From Persephonella sp964519345 (lineage in GTDB: Bacteria > Aquificota > Aquificia > Aquificales > Hydrogenothermaceae), in assembly GCA_964519345.1 (NCBI GenBank), contig CAZFKX010000008.1:1-64000 (forward strand): DNA of 64,000 bases, in the 5' to 3' direction. The notes under the pieces were generated by a model that saw nothing but the letters and a program-made list of their open reading frames with translations, made no database searches and was not told where the DNA came from. Shown piece after piece: positions 7,783-17,156 of the stretch (positions within the stretch are counted from its first letter, which is position 1; each line of letters opens with the position of its first letter). The translations under genes were made by a program, and so were the position numbers.

Positions 7783-7883
7783 AACAATACCCTTTCGTAA
7801 AAGTAAAAATACAGTTTAAACTTTTATTCCTAATATACCGAATTATATATTTATACAATCATTATATATGATAGAGGTATAAC

Positions 7884-8927
7884 TTGTTAGCCTTAAGGTT
7901 TTACAATCAGAGAGATATTAGATTAGAAAATCTAAAAAAGCCAAAACCTAAAAAAGATGAGGTGCTTATAAAGGTAACACAGGCAGGAATAAGTCAAACC
8001 CAGATAAATGAATTTATAGAAGGACCATTTTTTATAAATAAAGATCCCCATCCCCTTACAGGAAAAGCTATACCTCTAATACCCTGTCAGGAGTATGGAG
8101 GAGTTATTGAGGATGTAGGTAAGGATGTTGACAGATCTCTCATAGGTAAACAGGTGGCTGTTCTTCCCCTTATCAGCTGTGGGAAGTGTGAGTACTGCCT
8201 TAAAGGAAAAGAAAATCTATGTAAAAGTATGGCATATCACGGTCTTTTAGGTCTTGATGGAGGATTTGCAGAATATTCTGTTGTAAAAGTTGAAAATATT
8301 TTTCCAGTTGAAAAAGAAGAACTTCTAACATTTATAGAACCTATACTCGTAGGAATGAATACATTTGATATATACAGACACTACAACGGAAAAGAGGATT
8401 TTAAAAGCAAAAAGATACTTATACTTGGAGCTGGACCTGTAGGCATCTCCGTAGGAGGGGTTTGGAGAGATTACGCTAAAGCTGACGTTGTTATTAACGA
8501 TATCCTTTCTTACAGAATGAAAAAAGCAGCTGAAGTTGGTTTCAGAACAGTTGAGAAAAAAGAACTTAACAAAGACAGTTTTGATGTTGTAATTGATGCT
8601 GCCGGTATGGATCCTTTATCCACAGAATCTGCAATAGTTGAGGGAATTGGATATATAAAAAAAGGTGGTTTTCTAATAAGTGTTGGAAGTTATTTTCATC
8701 CTGTTGAGTTTATACCGTCAGAATTAACATTTAATGAAAAGAATATAATATCTTCCATGGCTTACTCGTTAAAACTTATAAATGAACTTCCTGAAGTTTT
8801 AAAAAGCCTTAAGATTAATTTTAAAACATTAATACAGGAAATACCCCTTGAAAAAATCATAGAAGAAGGATACTACAGGGCAGAGGTTGAAAAAGAAAGT
8901 TTTGTGAGGATAGTTGTAAGATGTTAA
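7884..8927 (+). CDS. Zinc-dependent medium-chain alcohol/polyol dehydrogenase
   Basis: 347 residues starting at TTG 7884 after AGAGGT. The GroES-like domain has PCQEYGGVIEDVGKDVDR in place of the usual GHE motif and the structural zinc loop CGKCEYCLKGKENLC (about 94-108), followed by MAYHGLLGLDGGFAEY, close to the butanediol/sorbitol dehydrogenase type. The NAD-binding Rossmann segment is KILILGAGPVGIS (about 174-186). The catalytic Cys position near residue 37 (QAGISQTQINEF) lacks Cys, and His of the GHE motif is Gln, so the catalytic zinc site looks altered; chemistry may differ from a standard ADH. It overlaps the next gene by seven bases. Confidence 0.75.
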   Translation: MLALRFYNQRDIRLENLKKPKPKKDEVLIKVTQAGISQTQINEFIEGPFFINKDPHPLTGKAIPLIPCQEYGGVIEDVGKDVDRSLIGKQVAVLPLISCGKCEYCLKGKENLCKSMAYHGLLGLDGGFAEYSVVKVENIFPVEKEELLTFIEPILVGMNTFDIYRHYNGKEDFKSKKILILGAGPVGISVGGVWRDYAKADVVINDILSYRMKKAAEVGFRTVEKKELNKDSFDVVIDAAGMDPLSTESAIVEGIGYIKKGGFLISVGSYFHPVEFIPSELTFNEKNIISSMAYSLKLINELPEVLKSLKINFKTLIQEIPLEKIIEEGYYRAEVEKESFVRIVVRC

Positions 8928-10720
8928 AAGCCATATCAGAATGTATAAAAGAAGGTTTTGAGCTTGAAGATGTGAGATTTCTTTCCAAAGGAAATAAAGA
9001 GATCTTGAGCAAATATTCTGGATATAAAAAAATACCTGTATTAAATCAATATTTTTTGCTTATAAAGGGTGATATCTCCTATAAAAAACGACATCTGATA
9101 AAAAAATCACTTGAAGATATTCTGAGATCACTTCATAAGGCATCACTTAAAGTTAAAAAACTGGGCATTTTAGAGAAAGAACTTGAAACTATACTGAGAG
9201 CAAATGAGATATTTTTCTCAGGAAAAGGAAGTTTAGAAGACTTTTTCCTTTTTTTAAAAAACAAAAAGTATGCGGTTGTAGAAAACAATAAGGTTATACT
9301 TAATACAGGGATTGACAGATTTAGTATAACAACTTCTCTTGGGAAACTGAAAAAAGTTGATGAGTTCAGTACATCATTCGGTAAAGGCGAAACATATGCC
9401 CTTAAAACAGGCATGTATCAGATAATTGTACAGAGTGAGAAAGGTTCCCTTGATCCTTTTCTAAAAAAGGTTTTGAAAAGCAGGCTTTTATGGCTTAATA
9501 AGATATACTACGAAAAATACCAGTATTCTGTTGACGAACTTACCGGTCTTTTTACCAGAAAAAAATTTTTAAACGATCTACCTAATTTTAAAAACAGATC
9601 GTGCCTTTTAATAAATCTTAAAAATTTTAGATTTATAAATGAGATATACAGCCCACAAGTAGGAGACAAAGTCCTTCAGGAATTCGCTATTCTGCTTAAG
9701 AAAAAATCCCTCTCTGAAAATGTTTATAGGATTTTTGGAGATAAATTTGCTATTGTTTTCAATAATGAAGAACATTCTATAAATTTTTACAGAAATATTG
9801 TCAAGTTTCTACAGTCAGGGATTAAAGTGTTTCATGACGTTCTAAACGAGTATGTAACAGTTAATATACAGACAAAATTCATAATAATAAAAAAAATAGA
9901 TTCAAACTTTCTTGAAAGAGCAATGATAGCCTTTAAGAAAACAGCATATCAGGACAAAGATCTTATCATATATGAAGATACAATAATGCCACAGATGGAA
10001 AAAGAGCTTAAAAGTATTGAAATAATACAGAAGGCAATTGAAAATGACAAAGTCATACCTGCATTTCAGAAAGTAATTAATCTTAATAATGAATCTGAGT
10101 ATTATGAAGCCTTGATGAGAATAAAATCTGGAAGGAAGGTTTATCTTCCTGGAGATTTTCTTACTCCAGCAAAGGAGACAGGTCTTTATCCAAAACTTTC
10201 AAATATAATGTTCGATAAGGTCGTAGAGACTATAAAAAACACAGGTTACAAAATATCAATAAATATAGAGATAACGGATATACTAAGAAAAAATTTTATA
10301 GATTATACCATACAGAAAATAAAAAGATCTGGTATATCTCCTGATAAGATAATACTTGAATTAACAGAAACAGAAGATATGAACAGAATGATAAGATATG
10401 CACAGGATATACTCCAAACCTTAAAAAAAGAAGGTTTCTTTATATCTATTGATGATTTTGGTTCTGGATACTCGAACTTTTCATATCTGACAAAACTTCC
10501 AGTAGATATAATAAAAATAGACGGCAGTCTGATAAAGAATTTAGAAAAGAGCAGGAAAAATCTTTTAATTGTTAAATCTATAATAAGCATGTCTAAGCTT
10601 CTTGGAATAAAAACTGTAGCAGAATTTGTAAACTCAAAAGAGATATACAGTATTGTTGAAAATCTTGGCGTAGATTATGTTCAGGGCTTTTATATTGAAA
10701 AGCCAAAATTTAAGATATAA
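8921..10720 (+). CDS. GGDEF-EAL protein, probable c-di-GMP phosphodiesterase
   Basis: 599 residues, cytoplasmic. Residues about 1-195 are an unrecognised sensory region. The GGDEF domain (about 200-350) starts with VDELTGLFTRKKF but its signature reads RIFGDKFAIVF, with Phe and Lys replacing the first Gly and the Glu, so cyclase activity is unlikely. The EAL domain (about 365-595) keeps EALMRI, NIEITDIL, ELTETED, IDDFGSGYSN, IIKIDGSLI, TVAEFVNS and VQGFYIEKP, which covers the metal and catalytic residues. It should therefore hydrolyse c-di-GMP, perhaps with the GGDEF part sensing GTP. It is coupled to the dehydrogenase gene upstream and overlaps the convergent fbp gene by 11 bases. Confidence 0.88.
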   Translation: MLKAISECIKEGFELEDVRFLSKGNKEILSKYSGYKKIPVLNQYFLLIKGDISYKKRHLIKKSLEDILRSLHKASLKVKKLGILEKELETILRANEIFFSGKGSLEDFFLFLKNKKYAVVENNKVILNTGIDRFSITTSLGKLKKVDEFSTSFGKGETYALKTGMYQIIVQSEKGSLDPFLKKVLKSRLLWLNKIYYEKYQYSVDELTGLFTRKKFLNDLPNFKNRSCLLINLKNFRFINEIYSPQVGDKVLQEFAILLKKKSLSENVYRIFGDKFAIVFNNEEHSINFYRNIVKFLQSGIKVFHDVLNEYVTVNIQTKFIIIKKIDSNFLERAMIAFKKTAYQDKDLIIYEDTIMPQMEKELKSIEIIQKAIENDKVIPAFQKVINLNNESEYYEALMRIKSGRKVYLPGDFLTPAKETGLYPKLSNIMFDKVVETIKNTGYKISINIEITDILRKNFIDYTIQKIKRSGISPDKIILELTETEDMNRMIRYAQDILQTLKKEGFFISIDDFGSGYSNFSYLTKLPVDIIKIDGSLIKNLEKSRKNLLIVKSIISMSKLLGIKTVAEFVNSKEIYSIVENLGVDYVQGFYIEKPKFKI

Positions 10721-11675
10721 AATCTATAAGCTGATCTATCTCTTTCTTACTTCCTATAAAAACAGGAACTCTCTGGTGTATATTTTCAGGTTTAACTTCC
10801 AATATATCCATTTTACCTGTGGTTGACCTTCCCCCAGCCTGTCTTATTATGTAAGCCATAGGTGCAGCTTCATACAGAAGTCTCAATTTTCCTGAACTGT
10901 TTTTTCTATCAGCTGGATAACCGAACATACCACCTTTAATAAGCGTCCTGTGAACATCAGCCACCATAGATCCTATATATCTTGATGTGTAACCTTCCTC
11001 TTTTAACTGATCTATGTATTTTATTAAGGACTGATCAGTCCACTTATAGGCGTTTGCCTCATTTATGGAGTATATTTTACCTTTCTCAGGTATTTTTATA
11101 TCTGGATGGGAAAGGAGGAACATACCAACAGCAGGATCATAGGTAAATCCGTTAACACCATTCCCTGTTGTAAGTACAAACATAACTGAAGATCCGTATA
11201 TTATATAACCTGCAGCAACCTGCTTGTATCCTTCCTGAAGAAAGTTTTCAATACCATCGCCTATTCTTCTATGAATTGAGAATATAGTCCCTATACTAAC
11301 ATTAACGTCTATGTTTGATGATCCATCTAATGGATCAAAAGCTATAACATATTTTGCATCTTTCCCTTTATGCGAGTACACAGGTTCGTTTAGTTCTTCA
11401 GAAGCAAGAGCATAAAATTGTCCGCTGTCTAAGAGATGTTGAAGCATAACTGTGTTTGAAAGTTCGTCAAGCTTTTGAACCTCCTCTCCCTGAACATTAA
11501 CCTTTCCTGCCTGTCCAAGAACATCTGCAAGTCCAGCCATTCTAACGTGAGAAGCTATAATCTTGGCTGCAGACTCTATAGCCATAAGTGCAAGCGATAA
11601 AGATCCTGAAGCTGAAGGATGCTTTCTTTCTTCCTCCAGGATAAATCTATTTAGATCCATACCTTTGTCAGCCAT
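10710..11675 (-). CDS. fbp: Fructose-1,6-bisphosphatase, class I
   Basis: About 321 residues from ATG 11675, preferred because the GGAGG five bases upstream lies inside the alternative ATG at 11687. Class I motifs: LSNTVMLQHLL, ALASEELNEPVY (metal-binding Glu pair), AFDPLDGSSNID (about 112-123; metal-binding Asp residues), YIGSMVADVHRTLIKGGMFGYPAD (substrate loop) and YEAAPMAYIIRQAGG. It dephosphorylates fructose-1,6-bisphosphate in gluconeogenesis, which fits an autotroph building sugars from reverse-TCA products. It is the last gene of the operon that also holds the aldolase, so the two consecutive gluconeogenic steps are co-expressed. Confidence 0.95.
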   Translation of the reverse strand: MADKGMDLNRFILEEERKHPSASGSLSLALMAIESAAKIIASHVRMAGLADVLGQAGKVNVQGEEVQKLDELSNTVMLQHLLDSGQFYALASEELNEPVYSHKGKDAKYVIAFDPLDGSSNIDVNVSIGTIFSIHRRIGDGIENFLQEGYKQVAAGYIIYGSSVMFVLTTGNGVNGFTYDPAVGMFLLSHPDIKIPEKGKIYSINEANAYKWTDQSLIKYIDQLKEEGYTSRYIGSMVADVHRTLIKGGMFGYPADRKNSSGKLRLLYEAAPMAYIIRQAGGRSTTGKMDILEVKPENIHQRVPVFIGSKKEIDQLIDFIS

Positions 11676-11686
11676 TACTGCCTCCA

Positions 11687-12196
11687 TCAGTTGAGCTCTC
11701 TCCTAAACTCTTTGAACTTAATAACAGCTTTTTTATTTCGTAAATGCTGAAATATATAATGAAAATCTATAGACTTTCCATAAGATCTTATCAGAAGTTT
11801 TATAAGGTCGCAAACGGTGTCATCACCGGCAATACATTCATTCATCATATCTATAAGCAGATCCTCAACTGAGATAACGTTTATTATCTCTCCATCAACC
11901 TCTATCCTATTAAACGTTCCAAAAGGGATTATCTCAAATTTCTTACTTATCTCGACAGCTATATCTTTTCTAATCCAGAAATCTCCCATATTCCTGTAGC
12001 CAAGCCCTTTTAATACATTTTTAATAAGATTTAGGTCTGGGAATAGAAGTGATATATTTCCTGAAGGATACAGCCCCTGTGTGTAAACTGTGAGAGCAAA
12101 TTTGCCTATTATAATAGGCTGTATCCTTGATCCAGCTTTTTCTATCTCTCTGTATATCTCTTTTAAAGCATATATCTGATTGTTAAGCTGTGACAT
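11687..12196 (-). CDS. Nucleotidyltransferase-like (MNT/DUF6036-type) protein, degenerate
   Basis: 169 residues. The segment PIIIGKFALTVYTQGLYPSGNISLLFPD (positions about 28-55) follows the layout of MNT-type minimal nucleotidyltransferases, where Gly-Gly-x-Ala would be followed by the Asp-x-Asp motif, but the catalytic aspartates are replaced (SGNISLLF). A following stretch (EVDGEIINVISVEDLLIDMM) resembles the strand and helix after the active site in that family. So it is probably a non-catalytic relative; the family assignment is moderate. It sits between the aldolase and fbp genes, with its stop meeting the fbp start region, suggesting a structural or regulatory role in this metabolic operon. 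Confidence 0.5.
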   Translation of the reverse strand: MSQLNNQIYALKEIYREIEKAGSRIQPIIIGKFALTVYTQGLYPSGNISLLFPDLNLIKNVLKGLGYRNMGDFWIRKDIAVEISKKFEIIPFGTFNRIEVDGEIINVISVEDLLIDMMNECIAGDDTVCDLIKLLIRSYGKSIDFHYIFQHLRNKKAVIKFKEFRRELN

Positions 12197-12201
12197 ATTT
12201 T

Positions 12202-13578
12202 CTATCCTTTGACTGTTCCATAACTTAATCTGACCTGTTTTACATACTTTCCTATAACTTCCTTTGTATTAAAAACATTAAGCTTACCAAAGAGAAACTC
12301 AAACTTTTTGTAAAGTTCATTAAGTATTCTCTCTTTATACTCTTTTTCTAAAGTCCACCACTGGTATTTGAAAGGACCAAACCCCTTTTTCCTTGTTTTA
12401 TAAATAAACTGCTGTTCAGTCTGACCTTCTTTCCACTCATTTTTAAAATTTTCTTTAATGTATCCGTATATTTCATTTCTAAAATCTTCAGGAATCAGGT
12501 CGTACATTATATTCTGAAATCCTGTTGCAAGATGGATCTCGCAACAGTTATTTTCAGGAAATTTATCAAAAAGCTCATCTGGAAGTGTTGAAGCACCATG
12601 CTGAACAGTCCCTCCAAGACCATATTTTTCCCTTGCTACTTTTCCAATATCCCTTAAAACATTAAAGTCAAGCTTCACCTCTGCAACAGTTCCATCTGGT
12701 AACGGAACTCCGCCATGTTCCGTTCCAGTCTGAACAGACATCTTAGATATACCAGCAGTCCTTTCAGGTATCTCACTGAGATATCCTTCCATAAATGCTT
12801 CAAATTCTTCAACAGTTGAGTTTTTTCCACCAATATGCCCTATCTCAGCACCTATTGATACTGTTATTCCATCTGGCTCTATATCTCTTATAAAACGGGT
12901 CATCTTTGCTGTGTTTATATAATTATGAAACTGCTGTTCCTTAAGCGAAGGCTTTGAGTAATCAACAAGTGTTGACGGATCAATATCAATATTGTAAAAA
13001 CCTGCTTTTATAGCTTCTTCAGTAAGATCCTTTATATTCTGTAGCTCTTTTTCAGGATCTTCAAAATATTTCTTTGCATTAAACTGGAAATGATCTCCCT
13101 GAATAAATACTGGTCCTTTATAACCTTCTTTAACTGCAGCAGCCAATACACAGGATGCATACTCTGAAGGTCTCTGGAAAGTATATCCTATCTCTGATTT
13201 GGCTATCTCAAAAATAAATGCACCAACATTATGCTTATTAGCAACCTTAAACATCTGTCTCGCAACATCGTAAGTCATTCCTCTAATATTAACCGCTGGT
13301 GTAGTGAGCTTATCAATCTCTCCTCTACCGATAGCCATATAAAAGTCATGTATTGATGAGGTTACGGCTCCAAATTGATTAGCAACCTCCCTTATTATCC
13401 TTTTTGCTTCATCCCTTACAGACTCATCTTTAGAAAAAACAGCCGTATATATAAGATCATCTATACATTTTTCCCTCAGTTTATTTTCATCTCTTATGCT
13501 TACAGTTTCCCCTTCTACCAATACGCTTTCTGAAACAGTATTTATCAGTTCTTCTCTTGAGTTTGCTATAACCGGCAT
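12202..13578 (-). CDS. Class II (zinc) fructose-bisphosphate aldolase family protein, long form
   Basis: 458 residues, longer than typical class II FBA (about 285-360). The TIM-barrel motifs include IQGDHFQFN (catalytic Asp and zinc His), IDIDPSTLVD, VSIGAEIGHIGG (Glu), SVQTGTEHGGVPLP (zinc His) and TVQHGASTLPDELF (zinc His). About 85 residues at the N-terminus and about 80 at the C-terminus are extra; the tail carries GFGPFKYQWWTLEKEY. The family also includes tagatose-bisphosphate aldolases, but the operon with fbp argues for fructose-1,6-bisphosphate synthesis in gluconeogenesis. The start is supported by an AGGAGG site eight bases upstream. Confidence 0.82.
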   Translation of the reverse strand: MPVIANSREELINTVSESVLVEGETVSIRDENKLREKCIDDLIYTAVFSKDESVRDEAKRIIREVANQFGAVTSSIHDFYMAIGRGEIDKLTTPAVNIRGMTYDVARQMFKVANKHNVGAFIFEIAKSEIGYTFQRPSEYASCVLAAAVKEGYKGPVFIQGDHFQFNAKKYFEDPEKELQNIKDLTEEAIKAGFYNIDIDPSTLVDYSKPSLKEQQFHNYINTAKMTRFIRDIEPDGITVSIGAEIGHIGGKNSTVEEFEAFMEGYLSEIPERTAGISKMSVQTGTEHGGVPLPDGTVAEVKLDFNVLRDIGKVAREKYGLGGTVQHGASTLPDELFDKFPENNCCEIHLATGFQNIMYDLIPEDFRNEIYGYIKENFKNEWKEGQTEQQFIYKTRKKGFGPFKYQWWTLEKEYKERILNELYKKFEFLFGKLNVFNTKEVIGKYVKQVRLSYGTVKG

Positions 13579-13615
13579 TAATCAACCCTCCTGTTTTTAT
13601 TTATACAAAATTATA

Positions 13616-15202
13616 TCAGATAGAATTAAGGCTTCTGTAAAAACCTGTATTCTTTTTTACCTTCATCTCCCTTATTATTCTGTAGGATTCTGGGATGTAT
13701 CTTATCAAATCTGTTGCTCTTAAGCTCTCCACACCGGTTTCTCTTACAGCAAGATCTCCAGAAAAACCATGTAAATAAACAGCAGTTTTAACTCCCTCTT
13801 CAACTCCAAGTCTGTAAACAAGAGTACCTATTATTCCTGAAAGGATATCTCCTGTTCCAGCTGTTGCCATCCCCTCGTTGCCTTTAATTGAATAGTAAAC
13901 TCTACCTTCTGGCGTTGTTATTACAGTTCTTGATCCTTTTAAAACAATATAACTATCTGTTTCTATACTTAATGATACAGCTGTATCTTCCATATTTTCC
14001 AAAATATCTTTTGTTTTTAATCCAGTAAGTCTTGACATCTCTCCTATGTGTGGTGTCAGAACTGTTGGATAATTTCTCCTTTTTAATTTTTCCTTAAAAT
14101 TATCTATTAGAACAAGATTATTTATCCCATCAGCATCTATTACAAGAGGCATCTTTATTTTTAATAACTGCTCTACCACAGCCATACAGTTTTCACCTGT
14201 GGACATACCCATTCCAACAACAACCGATGTAAACTTGCCGTTTTTAATTATATCTTTTATCTGAACAGGAGCCTTTTTGCCAAAAAAACCGTCTTTATCA
14301 TCAACAGGTATTGTCATCTCTTCTATTAATCTATTCTCAAATACAGGATTTAAAGATTCAGGCACAACAGCTGTAACAAGTCCTGATCCTGATGCTGATG
14401 CTGATCTGGATGCCATCATTACAGCCCCTGTTTTCCCAACAGAACCTCCAACAACAAGCAGATGACCGTAAACATACTTATGACTGTTCTTTTTTCTTTC
14501 AGGAAGTTTTATGATCTCAGGTGTCAGAAGATACCTATGAATTTCTTTTATGTAACTCTCATCAATAGAGATATCAATAACAACAACCTCTCCACATAGT
14601 TCACAGGCTGGATAAAGTATGTGTGCCGGTTTTGGATACGCAAATGTTACTGTTATATCAGCTTTCGTATGAACGCCCTCTATCTTTCCGGTATCAGTTG
14701 AAAGACCTGAAGGAATATCAACAGCAACTATATTTTTTCCATACCTGTTTATAATTTGTATAACCTTTTCCCTGAAACCTTTTACAGGAGGTTTAAACCC
14801 AGTTCCAAAAATCGCATCAACAACAACATCAGCTTCTTTTAGCGGATTTCTTATCTTACCTATATTTTTCTTATTTATAAATAAGACCTCCCCGCCAAAA
14901 GATTCAAATATTTCAAGATTTCTGAGATTATCCTCTGAAAGTTTTTCTCTACTATCAGAAAGTACAAAAACTTTCACATTTTTTCCATACCTTAAAAGAT
15001 ACCTTGCTATTACAAGACCGTCGCCTCCATTATTCCCGGATCCTGCAACAACAACAAAATTCTGTGTATCAAAGTACCTTTCCAAGATTATTTCAGATGC
15101 TGTTCTTCCCGCATTCTCCATAAGAACAAGGGAAGGAATACCTGTTAATTTTATTGTATTTTCATCTGCATAAGCCATTTCTGAGGCTTTAAGAATTTTC
15201 AT
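13616..15202 (-). CDS. nnr: Bifunctional NAD(P)H-hydrate epimerase and ADP-dependent dehydratase
   Basis: 528 residues, two domains. The N-terminal YjeF_N epimerase (about 1-215) has PSLVLMENAGR, VVAGSGNNGGDGLVIAR and DAIFGTGFKPPVKG, and IPSGLSTDTGKI. The C-terminal ribokinase-like dehydratase (about 235-505) has HKYVYGHLLVVGGSVGKTGAV, VLTPHIGEMSRLTG, and VLKGSRTVI, ending with NEGMATAGTGDILSGIIG. Together they repair NADHX/NADPHX, damage products that form quickly at high temperature, so the gene suits a thermophile. It overlaps the HEPN-like gene upstream by four bases. Confidence 0.95.
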   Translation of the reverse strand: MKILKASEMAYADENTIKLTGIPSLVLMENAGRTASEIILERYFDTQNFVVVAGSGNNGGDGLVIARYLLRYGKNVKVFVLSDSREKLSEDNLRNLEIFESFGGEVLFINKKNIGKIRNPLKEADVVVDAIFGTGFKPPVKGFREKVIQIINRYGKNIVAVDIPSGLSTDTGKIEGVHTKADITVTFAYPKPAHILYPACELCGEVVVIDISIDESYIKEIHRYLLTPEIIKLPERKKNSHKYVYGHLLVVGGSVGKTGAVMMASRSASASGSGLVTAVVPESLNPVFENRLIEEMTIPVDDKDGFFGKKAPVQIKDIIKNGKFTSVVVGMGMSTGENCMAVVEQLLKIKMPLVIDADGINNLVLIDNFKEKLKRRNYPTVLTPHIGEMSRLTGLKTKDILENMEDTAVSLSIETDSYIVLKGSRTVITTPEGRVYYSIKGNEGMATAGTGDILSGIIGTLVYRLGVEEGVKTAVYLHGFSGDLAVRETGVESLRATDLIRYIPESYRIIREMKVKKNTGFYRSLNSI

Positions 15203-15576
15203 AGGCTCTCTATCTCTTTCTCAACAAACTCCTTCAGATTTTCAACGGCATCAAGAATGTCTCCATACATATCAGGATCGTAACATATAGATACTGAACA
15301 GTCATCAGGACCCATTATCTCTTCAAGATCTATTATCGGCTGGATATACTCTGGAAATTTAACTGTTGTTTTTCTCTCAATAAGAGAAACAAGATCTGAT
15401 ATATTTTCCAGACCTTCATAATCAAGGTTGTACTCCTCAGCAAGAGCTTTTAGAAGATATAAAACTCCATTTTTTAAATGGTGAAACACAAGACCGTCAT
15501 CACAGAAAGACTCGTTTAAAAGGGTTGCCACTTCATTCAGTTCCCTTTCTGCAAGTGTGATAAGATCCTCCCTCAT
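15199..15576 (-). CDS. HEPN-like helical protein
   Basis: 125 residues, acidic, all-helical. The pattern ELNEVATLLNESFCDDGLVF followed by HHLKNGVLYLLKALAEEYNL matches the first two helices of HEPN domains, with the GLENISDLVSLIER stretch like the third. The RNase motif R-x4-6-H that defines toxic HEPN proteins is not visible, so ribonuclease action is unlikely. It is coupled by four-base overlaps both upstream (the 527-residue unknown) and downstream (nnr). In the same operon lies an MNT-like protein; MNT and HEPN proteins often pair, but here they are three genes apart. Confidence 0.5.
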   Translation of the reverse strand: MREDLITLAERELNEVATLLNESFCDDGLVFHHLKNGVLYLLKALAEEYNLDYEGLENISDLVSLIERKTTVKFPEYIQPIIDLEEIMGPDDCSVSICYDPDMYGDILDAVENLKEFVEKEIESL

Positions 15577-17156
15577 GCCTCAAACCTCAGGTTTAATAAG
15601 TTTTTAAGTTTTTTTTCTTCAGGATAGAAACCCAAAATTCTTAAAACCATCTCATATATCTGCTGTTCTTCAAAAGGTTCTTTATCTCTCTCTAAAAACT
15701 CGCCCTTATTATACACCTCAACTAATATTCTATATTCGTTATCGGAGGGTAAACTGTCAAGGCTTCCAGAAAAGAGATTGTATAAAAAGTGGGACTCTTT
15801 TAATGGTATAAGTATTAACCAGTTTTTATAATCTTCCTTTGAAAGTTTGTTTGTTAAATATCTTGCTGTAAGTTGTTTTAACTGAACAACTGGATCTCTA
15901 TCTTTTATTTTCTCTACTGTTTCCAGAAATCGATCATATCTTCTCGTATAGTAGTAATAATCTGCCATAAAACTTATATCATCCTCAAAAAGTATTTTCA
16001 TTGCTTTATCAATAGTTTTCTGGTTCATATAACCTTTTGAGATGTACGGATACTGGAATAGCTTTTTGAGAAAAGCCTTTATAGAGCTTTTAAATCTTTT
16101 TGTTAAGAAGCCTTCATCCTGCGCCTGTCTCAGTAATTCTAAAACGTAATAGACAATATCATCGGTATCAAAATATCTTACAAGAAGTGTTAAATTTAAA
16201 TTATTAAGTCCTATTAGCCAGACGATGCTTTCTATTCTGTCGTTTGTTGTGGCATCTTCTCTTTTTAAGGACTCCTCAAATACATTTTTTTGATTACTGT
16301 AGTCTAAAACCGTTAAAAGTCTCCCTTCTGTACTTTCTTCATCTGCATCTGCTGTAAAAAGCATATATTCAAGCTCATTCTGATCTTTAAGCTGATCTAT
16401 CACATAATTTTTTACTTTAACAAATATCTTAGAATGATTTTTGTTCAAAACCCCTGTTTTTAATATCTCTTTTTCTCCTAAAAAGTTCTCTATTATGCCG
16501 GAGAAGACTGACTCAATACCCAGTTTTAACAGATCAAGATTGGGCTTCAGTTCTTTACCTTTTTGTAAAACAACAGAATCAAAAGGTATAACCTCTTCAT
16601 AAATCGCCTTTTCTAAAAGATTAAGTATTAAAAAATTTATATCTGACACATGTTTTGATATCCCTTTTAAAACGAGTACATCCTGAGAATAGATTTTGAA
16701 AACAGTCTGATGTTTTTTGACTGAATTAAGTTTCTCAATACTTTCCATAAGAAAGGGCATAAGATCAAAGTCTATAGCTATGGAATGTCTTTTCACAAGT
16801 ATATTTCCTTCATATTCAAAAATTAAAGGAGAAGGGGTTGGAGATCTTTCAGAGACAGCATCTGTAAAAAAAAGAAAAACAAGCTTATCAAGATTCTGTT
16901 GATCTATTTTAAAATCAAGCTTGCTAAAAATCTGTGATACAGCCTCCCTTATTTCCCATTTGTTAAGATCCTTAAATTCTTTTTTTATAAATTCTACACA
17001 GTTTCTCCTTAAAATAAGAAAATTACCATTATCTTTTAAAAACTCATCAAGACTTTTGAAGCTATCTATCTCTTCTTTTATAAAATTTACGGAATTCTTT
17101 ACTACAGATTCTAACTTTGAATAATCCTTTATATGCTTTTTAATAACTTCCATCAT
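15573..17156 (-). CDS. Large hypothetical cytoplasmic protein
   Basis: 527 residues with no signal peptide or membrane helix. It is rich in Leu, Lys, Asp and Glu and looks mostly helical, possibly a helical-repeat protein. I recognise no domain. Segments such as PTPSPLIFEYEGNILVKRHS (about 105-125) look like a short beta-rich insertion. It overlaps its neighbours on both sides by four bases: the two-helix membrane protein upstream and the HEPN-like protein downstream. The three are thus translated as a unit and may act together. Confidence 0.6.
   Translation of the reverse strand: MMEVIKKHIKDYSKLESVVKNSVNFIKEEIDSFKSLDEFLKDNGNFLILRRNCVEFIKKEFKDLNKWEIREAVSQIFSKLDFKIDQQNLDKLVFLFFTDAVSERSPTPSPLIFEYEGNILVKRHSIAIDFDLMPFLMESIEKLNSVKKHQTVFKIYSQDVLVLKGISKHVSDINFLILNLLEKAIYEEVIPFDSVVLQKGKELKPNLDLLKLGIESVFSGIIENFLGEKEILKTGVLNKNHSKIFVKVKNYVIDQLKDQNELEYMLFTADADEESTEGRLLTVLDYSNQKNVFEESLKREDATTNDRIESIVWLIGLNNLNLTLLVRYFDTDDIVYYVLELLRQAQDEGFLTKRFKSSIKAFLKKLFQYPYISKGYMNQKTIDKAMKILFEDDISFMADYYYYTRRYDRFLETVEKIKDRDPVVQLKQLTARYLTNKLSKEDYKNWLILIPLKESHFLYNLFSGSLDSLPSDNEYRILVEVYNKGEFLERDKEPFEEQQIYEMVLRILGFYPEEKKLKNLLNLRFEA

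Noticed and set aside
7783..7883. Possible fluoride riboswitch upstream of crcB
   Set aside because: The 100 bases upstream are AT-rich and lack the conserved core of the crcB motif; no pseudoknot-forming segments were seen.
11687..15576. A functional MNT-HEPN toxin-antitoxin module
   Set aside because: The two genes are not adjacent, and the catalytic Asp residues and the R-x4-6-H motif are not visible.
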